DNA of 64,000 bases from Solirubrobacterales bacterium (GTDB lineage Bacteria; Actinomycetota; Thermoleophilia; Solirubrobacterales; Solirubrobacteraceae), in contig CANJIV010000002.1 of assembly GCA_947474595.1 (NCBI GenBank), forward strand, positions 124,001 through 188,000, given 5' to 3'. The first letter of the stretch is position 1, and each line of letters opens with the position of its first letter. Positions 33,685 through 41,196 of this stretch are shown here, in pieces. The position numbers and the translations under genes were made by a program. The notes under the pieces are model-generated. The model saw only the letters and a program-made list of their open reading frames with translations, was not told the origin of the DNA and did no database searches.

Positions 33685-34557
33685 TTAAGATCGTGATCGC
33701 GCCACCCCCCGTCGATCTAGGAAAGGCAGCCAACAGACAGCGATGATCGCCGCTGCCAATAAGAGTTCCTCGACACCAAGTGCGATCCGTAGTTGCGGGT
33801 AGGCGCCGAACTCTGCCAACGCATAGATCCTCGACACTGCCACGAGGCCGACCAAGCCGATTGCCGAAGCGGTGAAGGCAAGGTCGTGGCGCGACCACCT
33901 GCGGCGCTCGCGAGGCGGGCGGCGCGCTACTCCGTAGCCGCGAAGCTCCAGCGTCGCTGCTACATCAACCGCGCGGTCTAGCGCGTTAGTGGCGACCGCA
34001 CGAACTACTGCCGTGCGTCCTGGTGGTGCCCCCGGTCGACAGCGTTGAGCATCGGCCATACGCCGCGCGTCACGACTCAAGACAGGAACCATTCGCGTCG
34101 CCAGCGTCGCTGTCAGCGCCGACCTTAGCGACAGACGCCGAAAGAGACGTAGAACCTCATCGGGATCGACTGCTGCCGCATAAAGGGCGCAGGCTAGGAT
34201 CACCACGAGCGCGCGTAGACCCAAGATGGCGCCGTAGACCACGGCCTCAAGCGTAATGTCTAGTTGACCCAGTGGACCAACTTCGCCGAAGCGAGCGATC
34301 ACCGTCAGTCCCTCTCTTGCCACCAACGGGTTAATCACGGCGATCAGCAGCGCTAGCGGGACGGCAAGTAGCGCAGCGTGACGAATCTCCCGTCCAACAC
34401 CGGCCGCCACGGCAGCTCCCACCACACCAGCAAGGATCGCGACTAGAACAACAGGGCTATCACTTACCAGCGAGCCGAGGGCTAGGGCGCCGCAGTAAGC
34501 CATCCCGGCCGCCGCGCGGCTGGCGTGTAGCGGGCTACTACAGCGCCGGTAGTTCAC
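33685..34557 (-). CDS. ecfT: ECF transporter transmembrane scaffold EcfT
   Basis: 290 residues, CbiQ/EcfT family. Hydrophobic segments near 18-38, 40-55, 62-80, 105-130, 235-250 and 262-282. The long cytoplasmic coupling helices carry the family motifs DAQRCRPGAP and LELRGYGV, whose Ala/Arg patches dock onto the ATPases. It overlaps the lipoprotein stop as GTGA and is followed two bases later by ecfA, so it is part of the riboswitch-headed operon. The arrangement EcfT, EcfA1A2, EcfS in one transcript indicates a dedicated (group I-like) importer rather than a shared energising module. Confidence 0.9.
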   Translation of the reverse strand: MNYRRCSSPLHASRAAAGMAYCGALALGSLVSDSPVVLVAILAGVVGAAVAAGVGREIRHAALLAVPLALLIAVINPLVAREGLTVIARFGEVGPLGQLDITLEAVVYGAILGLRALVVILACALYAAAVDPDEVLRLFRRLSLRSALTATLATRMVPVLSRDARRMADAQRCRPGAPPGRTAVVRAVATNALDRAVDVAATLELRGYGVARRPPRERRRWSRHDLAFTASAIGLVGLVAVSRIYALAEFGAYPQLRIALGVEELLLAAAIIAVCWLPFLDRRGVARSRS

Positions 34558-35489
34558 CCTGCTCCTTCCGGAACGCGCAGATGCCTTCCTCCGGGGGCAA
34601 GCGCTAGGGCGAAGTGACCGGCCAAGGCGGCTTTAGTAAGCATGCGAGCTGCCGCCAGCACGCCTGCGTCGTCGGTACCGGTCACGATCCAAGTTGGAGC
34701 TTGCTCTCCAATCGACGTCGCAGCCACTAGGCCTGCTCCGGCGCCGAGCGTCTCTGTGACTTGGCCGCTGGGGTTGAGAATCTCCAGCCGCTTCCCATCA
34801 GCAGTAAAGCGAGCGAAGACGCCGCTCGCGCCTGGGCCACGGTCAAGTTGGGAGGTTGCGTTGTCGCGGCGGACGTCCGGCCATAGCCCGACGAGAATTC
34901 GCAAAATGTCAAGGTTGGAACGTTCGCCAAGAGCGGCAGTTGCCGGCTTGGCGCCGGCGCTAGACATCCGCGCCGAGACCTCGTCGCAGGCCGCCTTGGA
35001 ACCCTCTCCACATTCAATTCGCAGCGGCACGCGACGGCCTCCACGGCCGTGAATAAACGGCTCAGGGAATGCCCCGACTACTGCGGGGATGTGTATCGCT
35101 GCTCCCCAATCGTGGTGATCCCACCAGACGCTGTCGCCGTCGTTGAGCTTAGTTGCAGCCGCGCCACTGGGAGCCTCAATCCCATTGATGTAGTAACTCC
35201 AATCAAAAGCCCGACCGCCGACCCTGCCGCCCGAAATACCATTGATGGACTGCACGAAGCCGCCGCCATAGCGGGTGGCGACCTTGAAATTTCGCTGCAA
35301 GAATCGCATTACCGTCTCTCCCCCGGGCACTTGCTTAACCGCTGTCGAGCCGACCTCTACGGCGCCGAAGTCCCGCGTGATAAGTATCGAAGCCCCGCCC
35401 GGGCTCTCGCCCGACCCAAGACCGCAGCCGGAGGCCGCTGCGCCAATTAGGCAGACAGCGACCAGCAGCTGTGGCGGTGGGCGCCTCAT
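34554..35489 (-). CDS. DUF4430 lipoprotein (transcobalamin beta-domain-like) with extra C-terminal domain
   Basis: 311 residues. Signal peptide with lipobox ending at Cys22 (AAASGC), so it should be anchored outside the membrane. Residues about 35-135 match the DUF4430/transcobalamin-like fold: GGETVMRFLQRNFKVATRYG, then FVQSINGISG, WSYYINGIEA and LNDGDSVWWDHHDW, the usual order of that domain. The remaining 170 residues form a second domain (NLDILRILVGLWPDVRRD, ARFTADGKRLEILNPSGQ, WIVTGTDDAGVLAAARML) that I cannot name. Its gene is six bases after the first secreted protein of the operon and overlaps ecfT. A lipid-tethered cobalamin-binding or cobalamin-presenting role is inferred from fold and riboswitch context. 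Confidence 0.82.
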   Translation of the reverse strand: MRRPPPQLLVAVCLIGAAASGCGLGSGESPGGASILITRDFGAVEVGSTAVKQVPGGETVMRFLQRNFKVATRYGGGFVQSINGISGGRVGGRAFDWSYYINGIEAPSGAAATKLNDGDSVWWDHHDWGAAIHIPAVVGAFPEPFIHGRGGRRVPLRIECGEGSKAACDEVSARMSSAGAKPATAALGERSNLDILRILVGLWPDVRRDNATSQLDRGPGASGVFARFTADGKRLEILNPSGQVTETLGAGAGLVAATSIGEQAPTWIVTGTDDAGVLAAARMLTKAALAGHFALALAPGGRHLRVPEGAG

Positions 35490-35495
35490 CAGATC

Positions 35496-36197
35496 TCAGC
35501 GCAGCGCGACCTTCACCGTGTTAGACCGCGTGGCAGCCTTCTTGGTGGCCCGCAGTATCTGCTGATCGCCAGTAGACATTACGACGGTGGCATAACCTGC
35601 ACTATTACTGCTGACGCCAGCTACGGTTGCGCCCGCAACGGCTGCCCCGCTAGCCCCGTTAGTCACGCGTACGCGCAATGCCTGCCCTTTGCGAGCACTT
35701 CTAGCAGCCGTCAAGCGCAAAGGCGGAGTCGCACCGTCCGAGATCGCCCAGAGCACCTCATCGTTCGGCTTGAGAGAGATCCCGCAGCCGCCGCTCTCGG
35801 CGACTTTCCAGTTAACCGAGAGCTCCCAGTACTTCTTGCCCGATGGCCGCTGGCCCCCGATTGAAATCACGAGAAAATCGGTAAATGATTCGTACCATTG
35901 GAGCGACAGTGGCGACAGGGACCTGCCAGCGGCGCTCTGAGATGCCAAAAAGAGCGCCCTAGTCGGCGTCGCAATCGGTGTGCTTTTTCCGCTGCTATTG
36001 CAGCTATGAGTGCCGATCCCACTGCCTACGGTCGACGTCAGGGAGCCGTGGGTTGTCTCTACGGCACCATCGAAGAGCGTATTAGCAGCCCCTTCGACGC
36101 GGACGTTGATAGTGGTCGCGGCTGCGGCCGAAGCTGCCGTAGCCAGAGTCAGCGCAACTGCTAATGCAAGCGCGCGCAGCGGTAGATGAATAGACAT
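35496..36197 (-). CDS. Secreted DUF4430-domain protein, first gene of cobalamin operon
   Basis: 233 residues with a cleavable signal peptide (about 1-26, ending ASAAAAT) and no lipobox. The DUF4430-type region (about 28-165) starts TTINVRVEGAANTLFDGAV and contains GTHSCNSSG, WYESFTDFLVISIGG, YWELSVNWKVAESGGCGI and LKPNDEVLWAISDG. A beta domain (about 170-233, VTNGASGAAVAGATVAGV) follows, resembling carboxypeptidase-regulatory-like surface domains. The two cysteines in the first domain may form a disulphide. AGGAAAGGGA lies about 8 bases before ATG 36197, downstream of the cobalamin riboswitch. It is probably released or cell-wall associated and the founding gene of the uptake operon. Confidence 0.8.
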   Translation of the reverse strand: MSIHLPLRALALAVALTLATAASAAAATTINVRVEGAANTLFDGAVETTHGSLTSTVGSGIGTHSCNSSGKSTPIATPTRALFLASQSAAGRSLSPLSLQWYESFTDFLVISIGGQRPSGKKYWELSVNWKVAESGGCGISLKPNDEVLWAISDGATPPLRLTAARSARKGQALRVRVTNGASGAAVAGATVAGVSSNSAGYATVVMSTGDQQILRATKKAATRSNTVKVALR

Positions 36198-36235
36198 TAA
36201 GCAATCCCTTTCCTCGAGGATCTATGTGTGCTTTT

Positions 36236-36400
36236 GGTCGGAGGCAGGTCTCCTGGCTCCCGGGACTACTCTGCCGCGCCTTCCCAGATCTACCTTTAGA
36301 TCCAGTGGCTGCACCCTGCGGTGCGTGCGAAGAACTTGCCCGGTTACAGTGGCGGGTCCGCGTCGGATTTTCACCGGCTTCCCTTAACCACCGACCTTGA
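36236..36400 (-). ncRNA. Cobalamin (AdoCbl) riboswitch
   Basis: The minus strand reads, in order, the conserved blocks of a class-I cobalamin riboswitch: GGGAAGCCGGTGAAAATCCG near the 5' end, the B12 box GCCACTGTAA (36343-36352), and the 3' block GGGAGCCAGGAGACCTGCCT closing the aptamer. Cobalamin binding usually blocks expression. The aptamer ends about 40 bases before the start codon of the first DUF4430 gene, whose ribosome site (AGGAAAGGG) lies within that interval. No T-run terminator is seen, so control of translation initiation is the likelier mechanism. It ties the whole ECF locus to vitamin B12 supply. Confidence 0.93.
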
Positions 36401-36407
36401 AATGATC

Positions 36408-36436
36408 ATCCTACAGTTACGCCGGACGGTAGGCAA
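36408..36436 (-). promoter_or_regulatory. Promoter of the riboswitch-controlled cobalamin operon
   Basis: On the minus strand TTGCCT (36431-36436) and TAGGAT (36408-36413) are separated by exactly 17 bases. Transcription would start near 36401, just at the 5' edge of the riboswitch, which strongly supports the assignment. The leader is then about 200 nt. Confidence 0.6.
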
Positions 36437-36516
36437 ACGCGCTGGCTGGGTAGTTGCGCCTCGCCGCGATTCTTGATCGCGCCCAATGGCCCGCACATAA
36501 GCCCAGCACCATCACC

Positions 36517-36522
36517 TAGAAT
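36517..36522 (+). promoter_or_regulatory. Minus-10 element of the adenosyltransferase gene
   Basis: TAGAAT matches the sigma70 -10 consensus and lies 13 bases before the start codon, so transcription would begin about 6 bases upstream of the ATG. There is no ribosome-binding sequence in between, implying a nearly leaderless message. No good -35 hexamer is visible. Only the -10 element is claimed. Confidence 0.35.
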
Positions 36523-36534
36523 CACTGACAAGCC

Positions 36535-37095
36535 ATGACAATAAATCTAACTCGCATTTATACAAAGCTCGGCGACACCGGCGAGACCCACCTAGGCGAC
36601 ATGAGTCGAGTGGCGAAGACGGACCCGCGAATCGAGGCCTACGGGACCGTCGACGAGTTAAACGCCCAAATCGGCGTCGCTCTCGCCACGGCCGGCATGC
36701 CTGCCCCTTACCGTGACGTGCTTACACGGATCCAAAATGACCTATTTGACGTCGGTGCCGACGTATGTGTCCCTGAGGGTGGCAAGGGAGAGAGTGACCG
36801 CCTGCGCGTGATTGACACTCAGACCACTTGGCTAGAGAAGCAGTGCGACGAGGTCAACGACACGCTTGCGCCGCTGACGTCGTTCGTACTGCCTGGCGGC
36901 ACCGCCGCTGCGGCACAGCTTCACGTCTGTCGGACGGTCTGCCGCCGGGCTGAGAGGCGCACGCTTGCGCTTGGAGCCGCGGTCAATCCTGAGGTCATCC
37001 GCTACCTCAACCGCCTCTCGGATCTGCTCTTCATTCTTAGTCGTGGCTGTAATGGCGCAAATGAACCCTTGTGGAAACCTGGCGCCAACAGGTAG
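36535..37095 (+). CDS. Cob(I)alamin adenosyltransferase, PduO type
   Basis: Transfers the 5'-deoxyadenosyl group of ATP to cob(I)alamin, producing the AdoCbl coenzyme. 186 residues, a five-helix bundle that works as a trimer. The ATP-binding N-terminus TRIYTKLGDTGETHLGDMSR is the family signature, followed by VAKTDPRIEAYGTVDELNAQ, FVLPGGT, and the C-terminal RTVCRRAERRTLAL and YLNRLSDLLFILSR, all typical. It is divergent from the riboswitch operon. Scavenged cobalamin brought in by the ECF system would be converted here to the active cofactor; no corrin biosynthesis gene is in this window. It is followed closely by a carboxymuconolactone decarboxylase-family gene. Confidence 0.95.
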   Translation: MTINLTRIYTKLGDTGETHLGDMSRVAKTDPRIEAYGTVDELNAQIGVALATAGMPAPYRDVLTRIQNDLFDVGADVCVPEGGKGESDRLRVIDTQTTWLEKQCDEVNDTLAPLTSFVLPGGTAAAAQLHVCRTVCRRAERRTLALGAAVNPEVIRYLNRLSDLLFILSRGCNGANEPLWKPGANR

Positions 37096-37112
37096 GTTCG
37101 CATAAGAGTTCG

Positions 37113-37700
37113 GTGACCAACCCCAAGCGCGCCCTCTCCCCCCGCATCCCGCCGCTCAGTACGGATGAGTGGAATGCGGCCGTAGCAGGGAGACTCGCCA
37201 GTGTCACGGGGATGATGGATGGCGACGAGCGTCCGCTAAATATCTTCGCTACCCTCGCCCGCCACGCCGACTTATTTCAGGCGTGGGTCGACTTCGGCGC
37301 GATGCTGCTAATCGGCGGCGAGCTTCCAGCACGCGAGCGCGAGTTGGTAATCCTCAGGGTGGGATGGCACTGCCAATCCCCATACGAGTGGGGACAGCAC
37401 GCAACTATCGGAGCCGATATAGGTCTCACCGAAGCAGAGATCGCCCGCGTTCCCCTTGGTCCTCAAAGCGGTGGCTGGAGCGATACCGAGAAACTCGTCC
37501 TGCGCGCAACAGACGAGCTCCATGCGGTCGCTAAAATCTCTGACTCGACCTGGGCCCTGCTCTGCGAGCACTTCAATGAGCACCAGCTGATCGAACTGCC
37601 GATCCTAGTCGGCCAGTACTTTTTGATCTGCTTTGCGATGAACTCTTTTGGCGTCGAATCCGAGCCGGGGCTTCCTAGCCTTCCGCCTAGCGTTAGCTAG
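37113..37700 (+). CDS. Carboxymuconolactone decarboxylase family protein
   Basis: 195 residues from GTG 37113; the frame extends to GTG 37071 inside the preceding gene. Helical AhpD/CMD fold with ERELVILRVGWHCQSPYEWG followed by QHATIGADIGLTEAEIARV, the conserved Glu, Cys and His of this family (one cysteine instead of the CXXC of AhpD). The first half (RIPPLSTDEWNAAV, LNIFATLARHADLFQAW) matches the common 'CMD family protein' type found in actinobacteria, for which substrates are largely unknown. It is probably co-transcribed with the adenosyltransferase gene, 17 bases apart. Confidence 0.87.
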   Translation: MTNPKRALSPRIPPLSTDEWNAAVAGRLASVTGMMDGDERPLNIFATLARHADLFQAWVDFGAMLLIGGELPARERELVILRVGWHCQSPYEWGQHATIGADIGLTEAEIARVPLGPQSGGWSDTEKLVLRATDELHAVAKISDSTWALLCEHFNEHQLIELPILVGQYFLICFAMNSFGVESEPGLPSLPPSVS

Positions 37701-37730
37701 AGCTCGTCTAATCAAGGGGCCAGCCGTCGC

Positions 37731-37985
37731 TTAACGCTGGACGTACCACTTGCCGTGCGCCGGGCCATCTGCGAGGTCACGAAAGACAGTGAGGTTGCGG
37801 CCACTGTCGGTGACGACCTCCCAGTAGCGGCGACGCAGTGGCCTCTGAGTCCACCAGCGGTCCTCAAGCAGCCACGACTCACGAACCGCATCGACGTGAT
37901 GGCCATCGACACTCAACGGCCGGCCATTAGGGCCAGCACTGACTCTGGCCGACCTAGGAGTTGCCAAGCGACGTGGTCTGCTCAT
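37731..37985 (-). CDS. DUF6504-type small protein paired with ImuB
   Basis: 84 residues, basic and very rich in Trp and Arg (SWLLEDRWWTQRPLRRRYWE). The end VFRDLADGPAHGKWYVQR matches the DUF6504 proteins that actinobacteria encode immediately after the ImuB-like polymerase. It overlaps imuB by ATGA. Function is not established; its constant link with the mutasome suggests a regulatory or structural role in translesion synthesis. It should share the LexA-controlled promoter of imuB. Confidence 0.8.
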   Translation of the reverse strand: MSRPRRLATPRSARVSAGPNGRPLSVDGHHVDAVRESWLLEDRWWTQRPLRRRYWEVVTDSGRNLTVFRDLADGPAHGKWYVQR

Positions 37986-39205
37986 GGCGTACCCCTCCTC
38001 CTTTCGTAGGGCGCAAGAACGACGCGTCGCTCAGGGATGCGGCTCTGTGGATCGACCGTCAACACGCGCAGGGCAGCATCTGGCCCAGCCGCCGACCGCG
38101 CTTGCTCGACGGCCTCGCCGAGTCGCCCATCGCGCTCGGCACTGCTCCCGCGCTCGTCAAGCAGGGCGCGTTGATCGCCTACAGGTGGCCCGAAGCTCTC
38201 TACAACGATTCGTAATCTTTGAGCAGGAGAGGGCAACTTGGCCAGCCGTGAGCCTAGGACGAGACGCATTCGGATCGGATCAGAGAGCGCCTCACGAAAA
38301 GTAACGCGCTCGCGCCATGTTCCACCTTCCACGAGAACTGCCGAGAGTGCCACTGCTCGTAGAGTCCTGCCTCTGCGCTCGCGCCGGGCAACCAGACGGT
38401 CTATCAGCAATCCTAGGATGTAGTGGAGCTGCTGGCCAGAGGCAGACTCTTCTAGCTCCAGCGACTCTTCCAACCGCTCGGCGGGAAGCCGTACAAAGAG
38501 CGACTCATCGCGACCGCAGGCTAGGTCGTGAGCGCTGAGACCGGCCCTGCCGAAGCGATCGGCTAGCGCAGATCGTGGCAAGGCGGATAGCTCTCCGAGC
38601 GTAGCGATACCCAAGCGCTCTAATGGCTCAACCAAGACCGCCGTAGCGCGACGGGTGCGCAGGAGGCAGACCGGCAGACCGGCGAGATAATCACGCGCTC
38701 CTTGACTCCCACCTGAGATCACTTGCGCTCGTCGCGACCTAGCTTTGACCGCAGCAGCCAACGCACAGAATGCCGTCGTCGCCGCCCCGATGCGCGCCGG
38801 ATGACCCACCACCGCACGTGCGGCATCAATTACTCGCTCAAGCGTCCCTCCGTGGAGCGTGACCAACCCTTGCGCCGCGAAGTAGGCGACCCCCGCACGC
38901 TCAGAGGCAACGGCTGCACCAATCCCCTCCAATCGCGACAGGACAAGCTCCCATGCATCCGCGACGCCTTCTGGGTCTGGTGAGATTAGGAGCAGCTGTG
39001 GGCAACGAGCCAAGGCCTCTCCCAAACGCATTCCCCCTTCAATCCCAAAAGCCTCCGCTGCTGGGGACACCTCCCCCACCTCCTGTGAGCCTGAACCTGG
39101 CGCGGGAGCCAGCGCGACCGGGCCGCGCAGCAACGCGCTGCGGTCACCGGCGGCAGTAAGCAGCTCAAAGCGGGGAAGTAGAACACATACAATCAAAGCG
39201 AACAT
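37982..39205 (-). CDS. imuB: Y-family DNA polymerase-like protein ImuB
   Basis: 407 residues. ImuB is an inactive Y-family polymerase homologue that recruits the error-prone DnaE2 polymerase through the beta clamp in SOS mutagenesis. Here the palm region starts IVCVLLPRFELL and the usual catalytic carboxylates of active polymerases (DxD at the N-terminus, SxDE in the middle) are absent, as expected. PLERLGIATLGELSALPRSALADRFG is the helix-hairpin-helix-like thumb and VALSAVLVEGGTWRERVTFR belongs to the little finger. ATG 39205 lies inside a perfect LexA palindrome; TTG 39196 is an alternative start. Neither dnaE2 nor imuA is in this window. Confidence 0.85.
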   Translation of the reverse strand: MFALIVCVLLPRFELLTAAGDRSALLRGPVALAPAPGSGSQEVGEVSPAAEAFGIEGGMRLGEALARCPQLLLISPDPEGVADAWELVLSRLEGIGAAVASERAGVAYFAAQGLVTLHGGTLERVIDAARAVVGHPARIGAATTAFCALAAAVKARSRRAQVISGGSQGARDYLAGLPVCLLRTRRATAVLVEPLERLGIATLGELSALPRSALADRFGRAGLSAHDLACGRDESLFVRLPAERLEESLELEESASGQQLHYILGLLIDRLVARRERRGRTLRAVALSAVLVEGGTWRERVTFREALSDPIRMRLVLGSRLAKLPSPAQRLRIVVESFGPPVGDQRALLDERGSSAERDGRLGEAVEQARSAAGPDAALRVLTVDPQSRIPERRVVLAPYERRRGTP

Positions 39206-39213
39206 ATGTTCGC
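39198..39213 (-). promoter_or_regulatory. LexA operator (SOS box) at imuB
   Basis: GCGAACATATGTTCGC is a perfect 16-base palindrome and contains CGAAC-ATAT-GTTCG, the Gram-positive/actinobacterial LexA box pattern. It covers the annotated ATG of imuB. Either the message is leaderless or nearly so, or translation begins a little downstream. LexA itself is encoded 2.4 kb away. Confidence 0.88.
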
Positions 39214-39282
39214 ATCAAGACGGTTACGGTGCAAGGCCGACGTGATAGGTCAGGCCGCGTCGCTTTCGCCCTCAGTCCTCTC

Positions 39283-41070
39283 CTACTGGCCGTTCCAAAA
39301 GAAAACGTTGGGCTGAATATTCGTCAATGCGGTGTTAGCTTTAATTACTTGGGCCAGCGTGGTGCGACGGACCTGGTCAAGCTGTGCACCGCCAAGCGAG
39401 CGCTCGTAAAAGAGCCGGTCACCATCACGGAGCCGAGTGAATTGATCGGCGATAATTCTCGAAAATAACGGCCCCAAAGAGCCCTGCGCCGTATGGTTTT
39501 CAGCAAGCCCTCCAACCCACAGATCGATATTGGCGACCGACCCGTAGGCCGCCTGGAGCGCCGCGACAACGCCGGCGTCGGAACTGATCTGAGAGAAGCT
39601 CCTAACTCGTGGGAGACCGTAGGCAGCCCGGACCGTGTTGTAGTCGGCCAAGCCGTGGTCGCGCCCGCGTTGAATGTTCAGCGCGGCCAAGTCAAAGCCA
39701 CCCGCCCCAGGTTGCCCGAAGAGAAAGTTCCGTACGTCATCGACGACTTTGAGGTCAACTTCTTGCGCGTTTCCGCTGGCTGCTGCCTTCAGAAACGGAT
39801 CGATATCGCCCTGGTGATTAGGCAAGGTCGCATCAAAGACCGTCGGATTAAAGAAGGCGTCGCGCAGGGCAATCGGCCCCTGCGGGGTTTCGGTTCCGTC
39901 GTTGTTGAGTCTGCCAATCTCGCCATCCAGCTGAGTGTGGCCAAATCGGAAAGCAGCGGCCGAAAACTCGTTTGCGATACCTGGGTTTACTGCTGGCCTA
40001 TAGCCGCCATAGGCGGCGATAGCGCCCCTACCTAGGAGGGCGGGCAAGAACTCTTGATAGGTGATCGCCTGAAGCTCGCCAATCACGATCGCCCTAGCGC
40101 GCTGGAATATCTGCTCGTCGCTCATCCTCGGGTTGCGAGCTGCGATCGCAACTGCTTGCCGATTGTGCTCGCGCATGAATAGCGTCTGCAGCGAGGTCAG
40201 CTCGACGTTCTCGTTGGCACGCACATCTCCGGCCAGAAAGAGGCTGGCGTCACCGACGACGTGGGCATCGTTGGCATTCGGTAGGCCGTCGGTGTTAAAC
40301 GGGAGCATATTTCCAGCGCTGACCTTGAGCTTGCCCGCAACGAAACTGCGCAAGGCGCTAGCTCTAACTGCATCCGAGCCATAGATCTGAGAGCCGTCGA
40401 TGAAGGCAGTCACGACATTGGGCTGCTGACGAGCGCCTGTGGTGCCGGTGGCGGGGTTAAATGTCGATCGCGTAAGCCTAATACTCCTGGTGCCAGTGCC
40501 GGTCGGATCAAAAGATGGATCGCCGATTGGAACCGAGATCGGGAATGCCTGGCCAGAGTTCGCCGTGGTGAGGCCAATATCGTGATCAAGGAACTGCCCG
40601 AAAACATAGACGTAGTCAGACATTTGGCGGTTGTTTTCGCTGTCCTCGGTCTGTGCGCTCAATGCGTTTGACAGTGCCCGGGCGCTGAGCCTATCGCTGC
40701 CAGCTGGTGCCGATAGGCCATCTTGGTAGGCCGAGGGCGAACGCCGCAGGAGGTCAACGCCAGCGGCGCCCCACCTAAGGTTGGCGAGATTGTTGCCCAC
40801 TCCGGTAATTGAATAGAAGGCCAGAGGAGCCCAGCGGGGCGGAGAGTTCCAGCGGGGCGGAGGAGGTGGACTGTGGCGTAACGGCTGATGGCGTAACGGC
40901 TGATGGCTAGCGCTACTGATGCCAGCGTTGGCGGAGGGGGCTAGGAGCAACAAGGCTGCTGCAGCTGCAGCAGCCAGCACCGCATGGATGCTAGGAGCGC
41001 TAGCTACTGACGATGAGCGCAAGAGGTGCCGGGACCGTTTGAGAATGACCGCTACTTCCTTTCGTGCCAA
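39283..41070 (-). CDS. Secreted animal-type haem peroxidase (peroxidase/cyclooxygenase superfamily)
   Basis: 595 residues. An N-terminal signal segment (about 26-49, APSANA end) indicates export, followed by a Pro/His/Trp/Arg-rich stretch in which HQPLR is directly repeated (56-65) and RWNSPPRWAP occurs. The catalytic domain contains distal His163 in GQFLDHDIGLT, the conserved calcium/loop motif FIDGSQIYGSD, LQTLFMREHNRQA, proximal His378 in AAFRFGHTQ, and NIQRGRDHGLADYN, the hallmark of the superfamily. Bacterial members oxidise halides or phenols with hydrogen peroxide; the substrate here is unknown. The start is unclear: TTG 41070 has no ribosome site. The gene follows the rnpB terminator and precedes imuB on the same strand but is likely independent. 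Confidence 0.9.
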   Translation of the reverse strand: MARKEVAVILKRSRHLLRSSSVASAPSIHAVLAAAAAAALLLLAPSANAGISSASHQPLRHQPLRHSPPPPPRWNSPPRWAPLAFYSITGVGNNLANLRWGAAGVDLLRRSPSAYQDGLSAPAGSDRLSARALSNALSAQTEDSENNRQMSDYVYVFGQFLDHDIGLTTANSGQAFPISVPIGDPSFDPTGTGTRSIRLTRSTFNPATGTTGARQQPNVVTAFIDGSQIYGSDAVRASALRSFVAGKLKVSAGNMLPFNTDGLPNANDAHVVGDASLFLAGDVRANENVELTSLQTLFMREHNRQAVAIAARNPRMSDEQIFQRARAIVIGELQAITYQEFLPALLGRGAIAAYGGYRPAVNPGIANEFSAAAFRFGHTQLDGEIGRLNNDGTETPQGPIALRDAFFNPTVFDATLPNHQGDIDPFLKAAASGNAQEVDLKVVDDVRNFLFGQPGAGGFDLAALNIQRGRDHGLADYNTVRAAYGLPRVRSFSQISSDAGVVAALQAAYGSVANIDLWVGGLAENHTAQGSLGPLFSRIIADQFTRLRDGDRLFYERSLGGAQLDQVRRTTLAQVIKANTALTNIQPNVFFWNGQ

Positions 41071-41158
41071 CCGTGATTACTGCTCGACGGTGGATTGGAT
41101 TGGTTAGGAGATCGAGCCAATGAACACAGAAGCGTGCGGCAAAGTTTCGTTCCAACCC

Positions 41159-41196
41159 AAAAAAGAAATAGAACGAGCCCCTTGCGGGGCCCGTTC
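41159..41196 (-). terminator. Intrinsic terminator of rnpB
   Basis: Minus strand: GAACGGGCCCC, loop GCAA, GGGGCTCGTTC (one internal mismatch) followed by TATTTCTTTTTT. A strong Rho-independent terminator immediately after the RNase P RNA. Confidence 0.85.

Noticed and set aside
33683-33898. Extended N-terminus of the double EcfA reading frame
   Set aside because: It lies entirely inside ecfT in another frame; ATG 33682 follows the ecfT stop by two bases and begins the recognisable ATPase.
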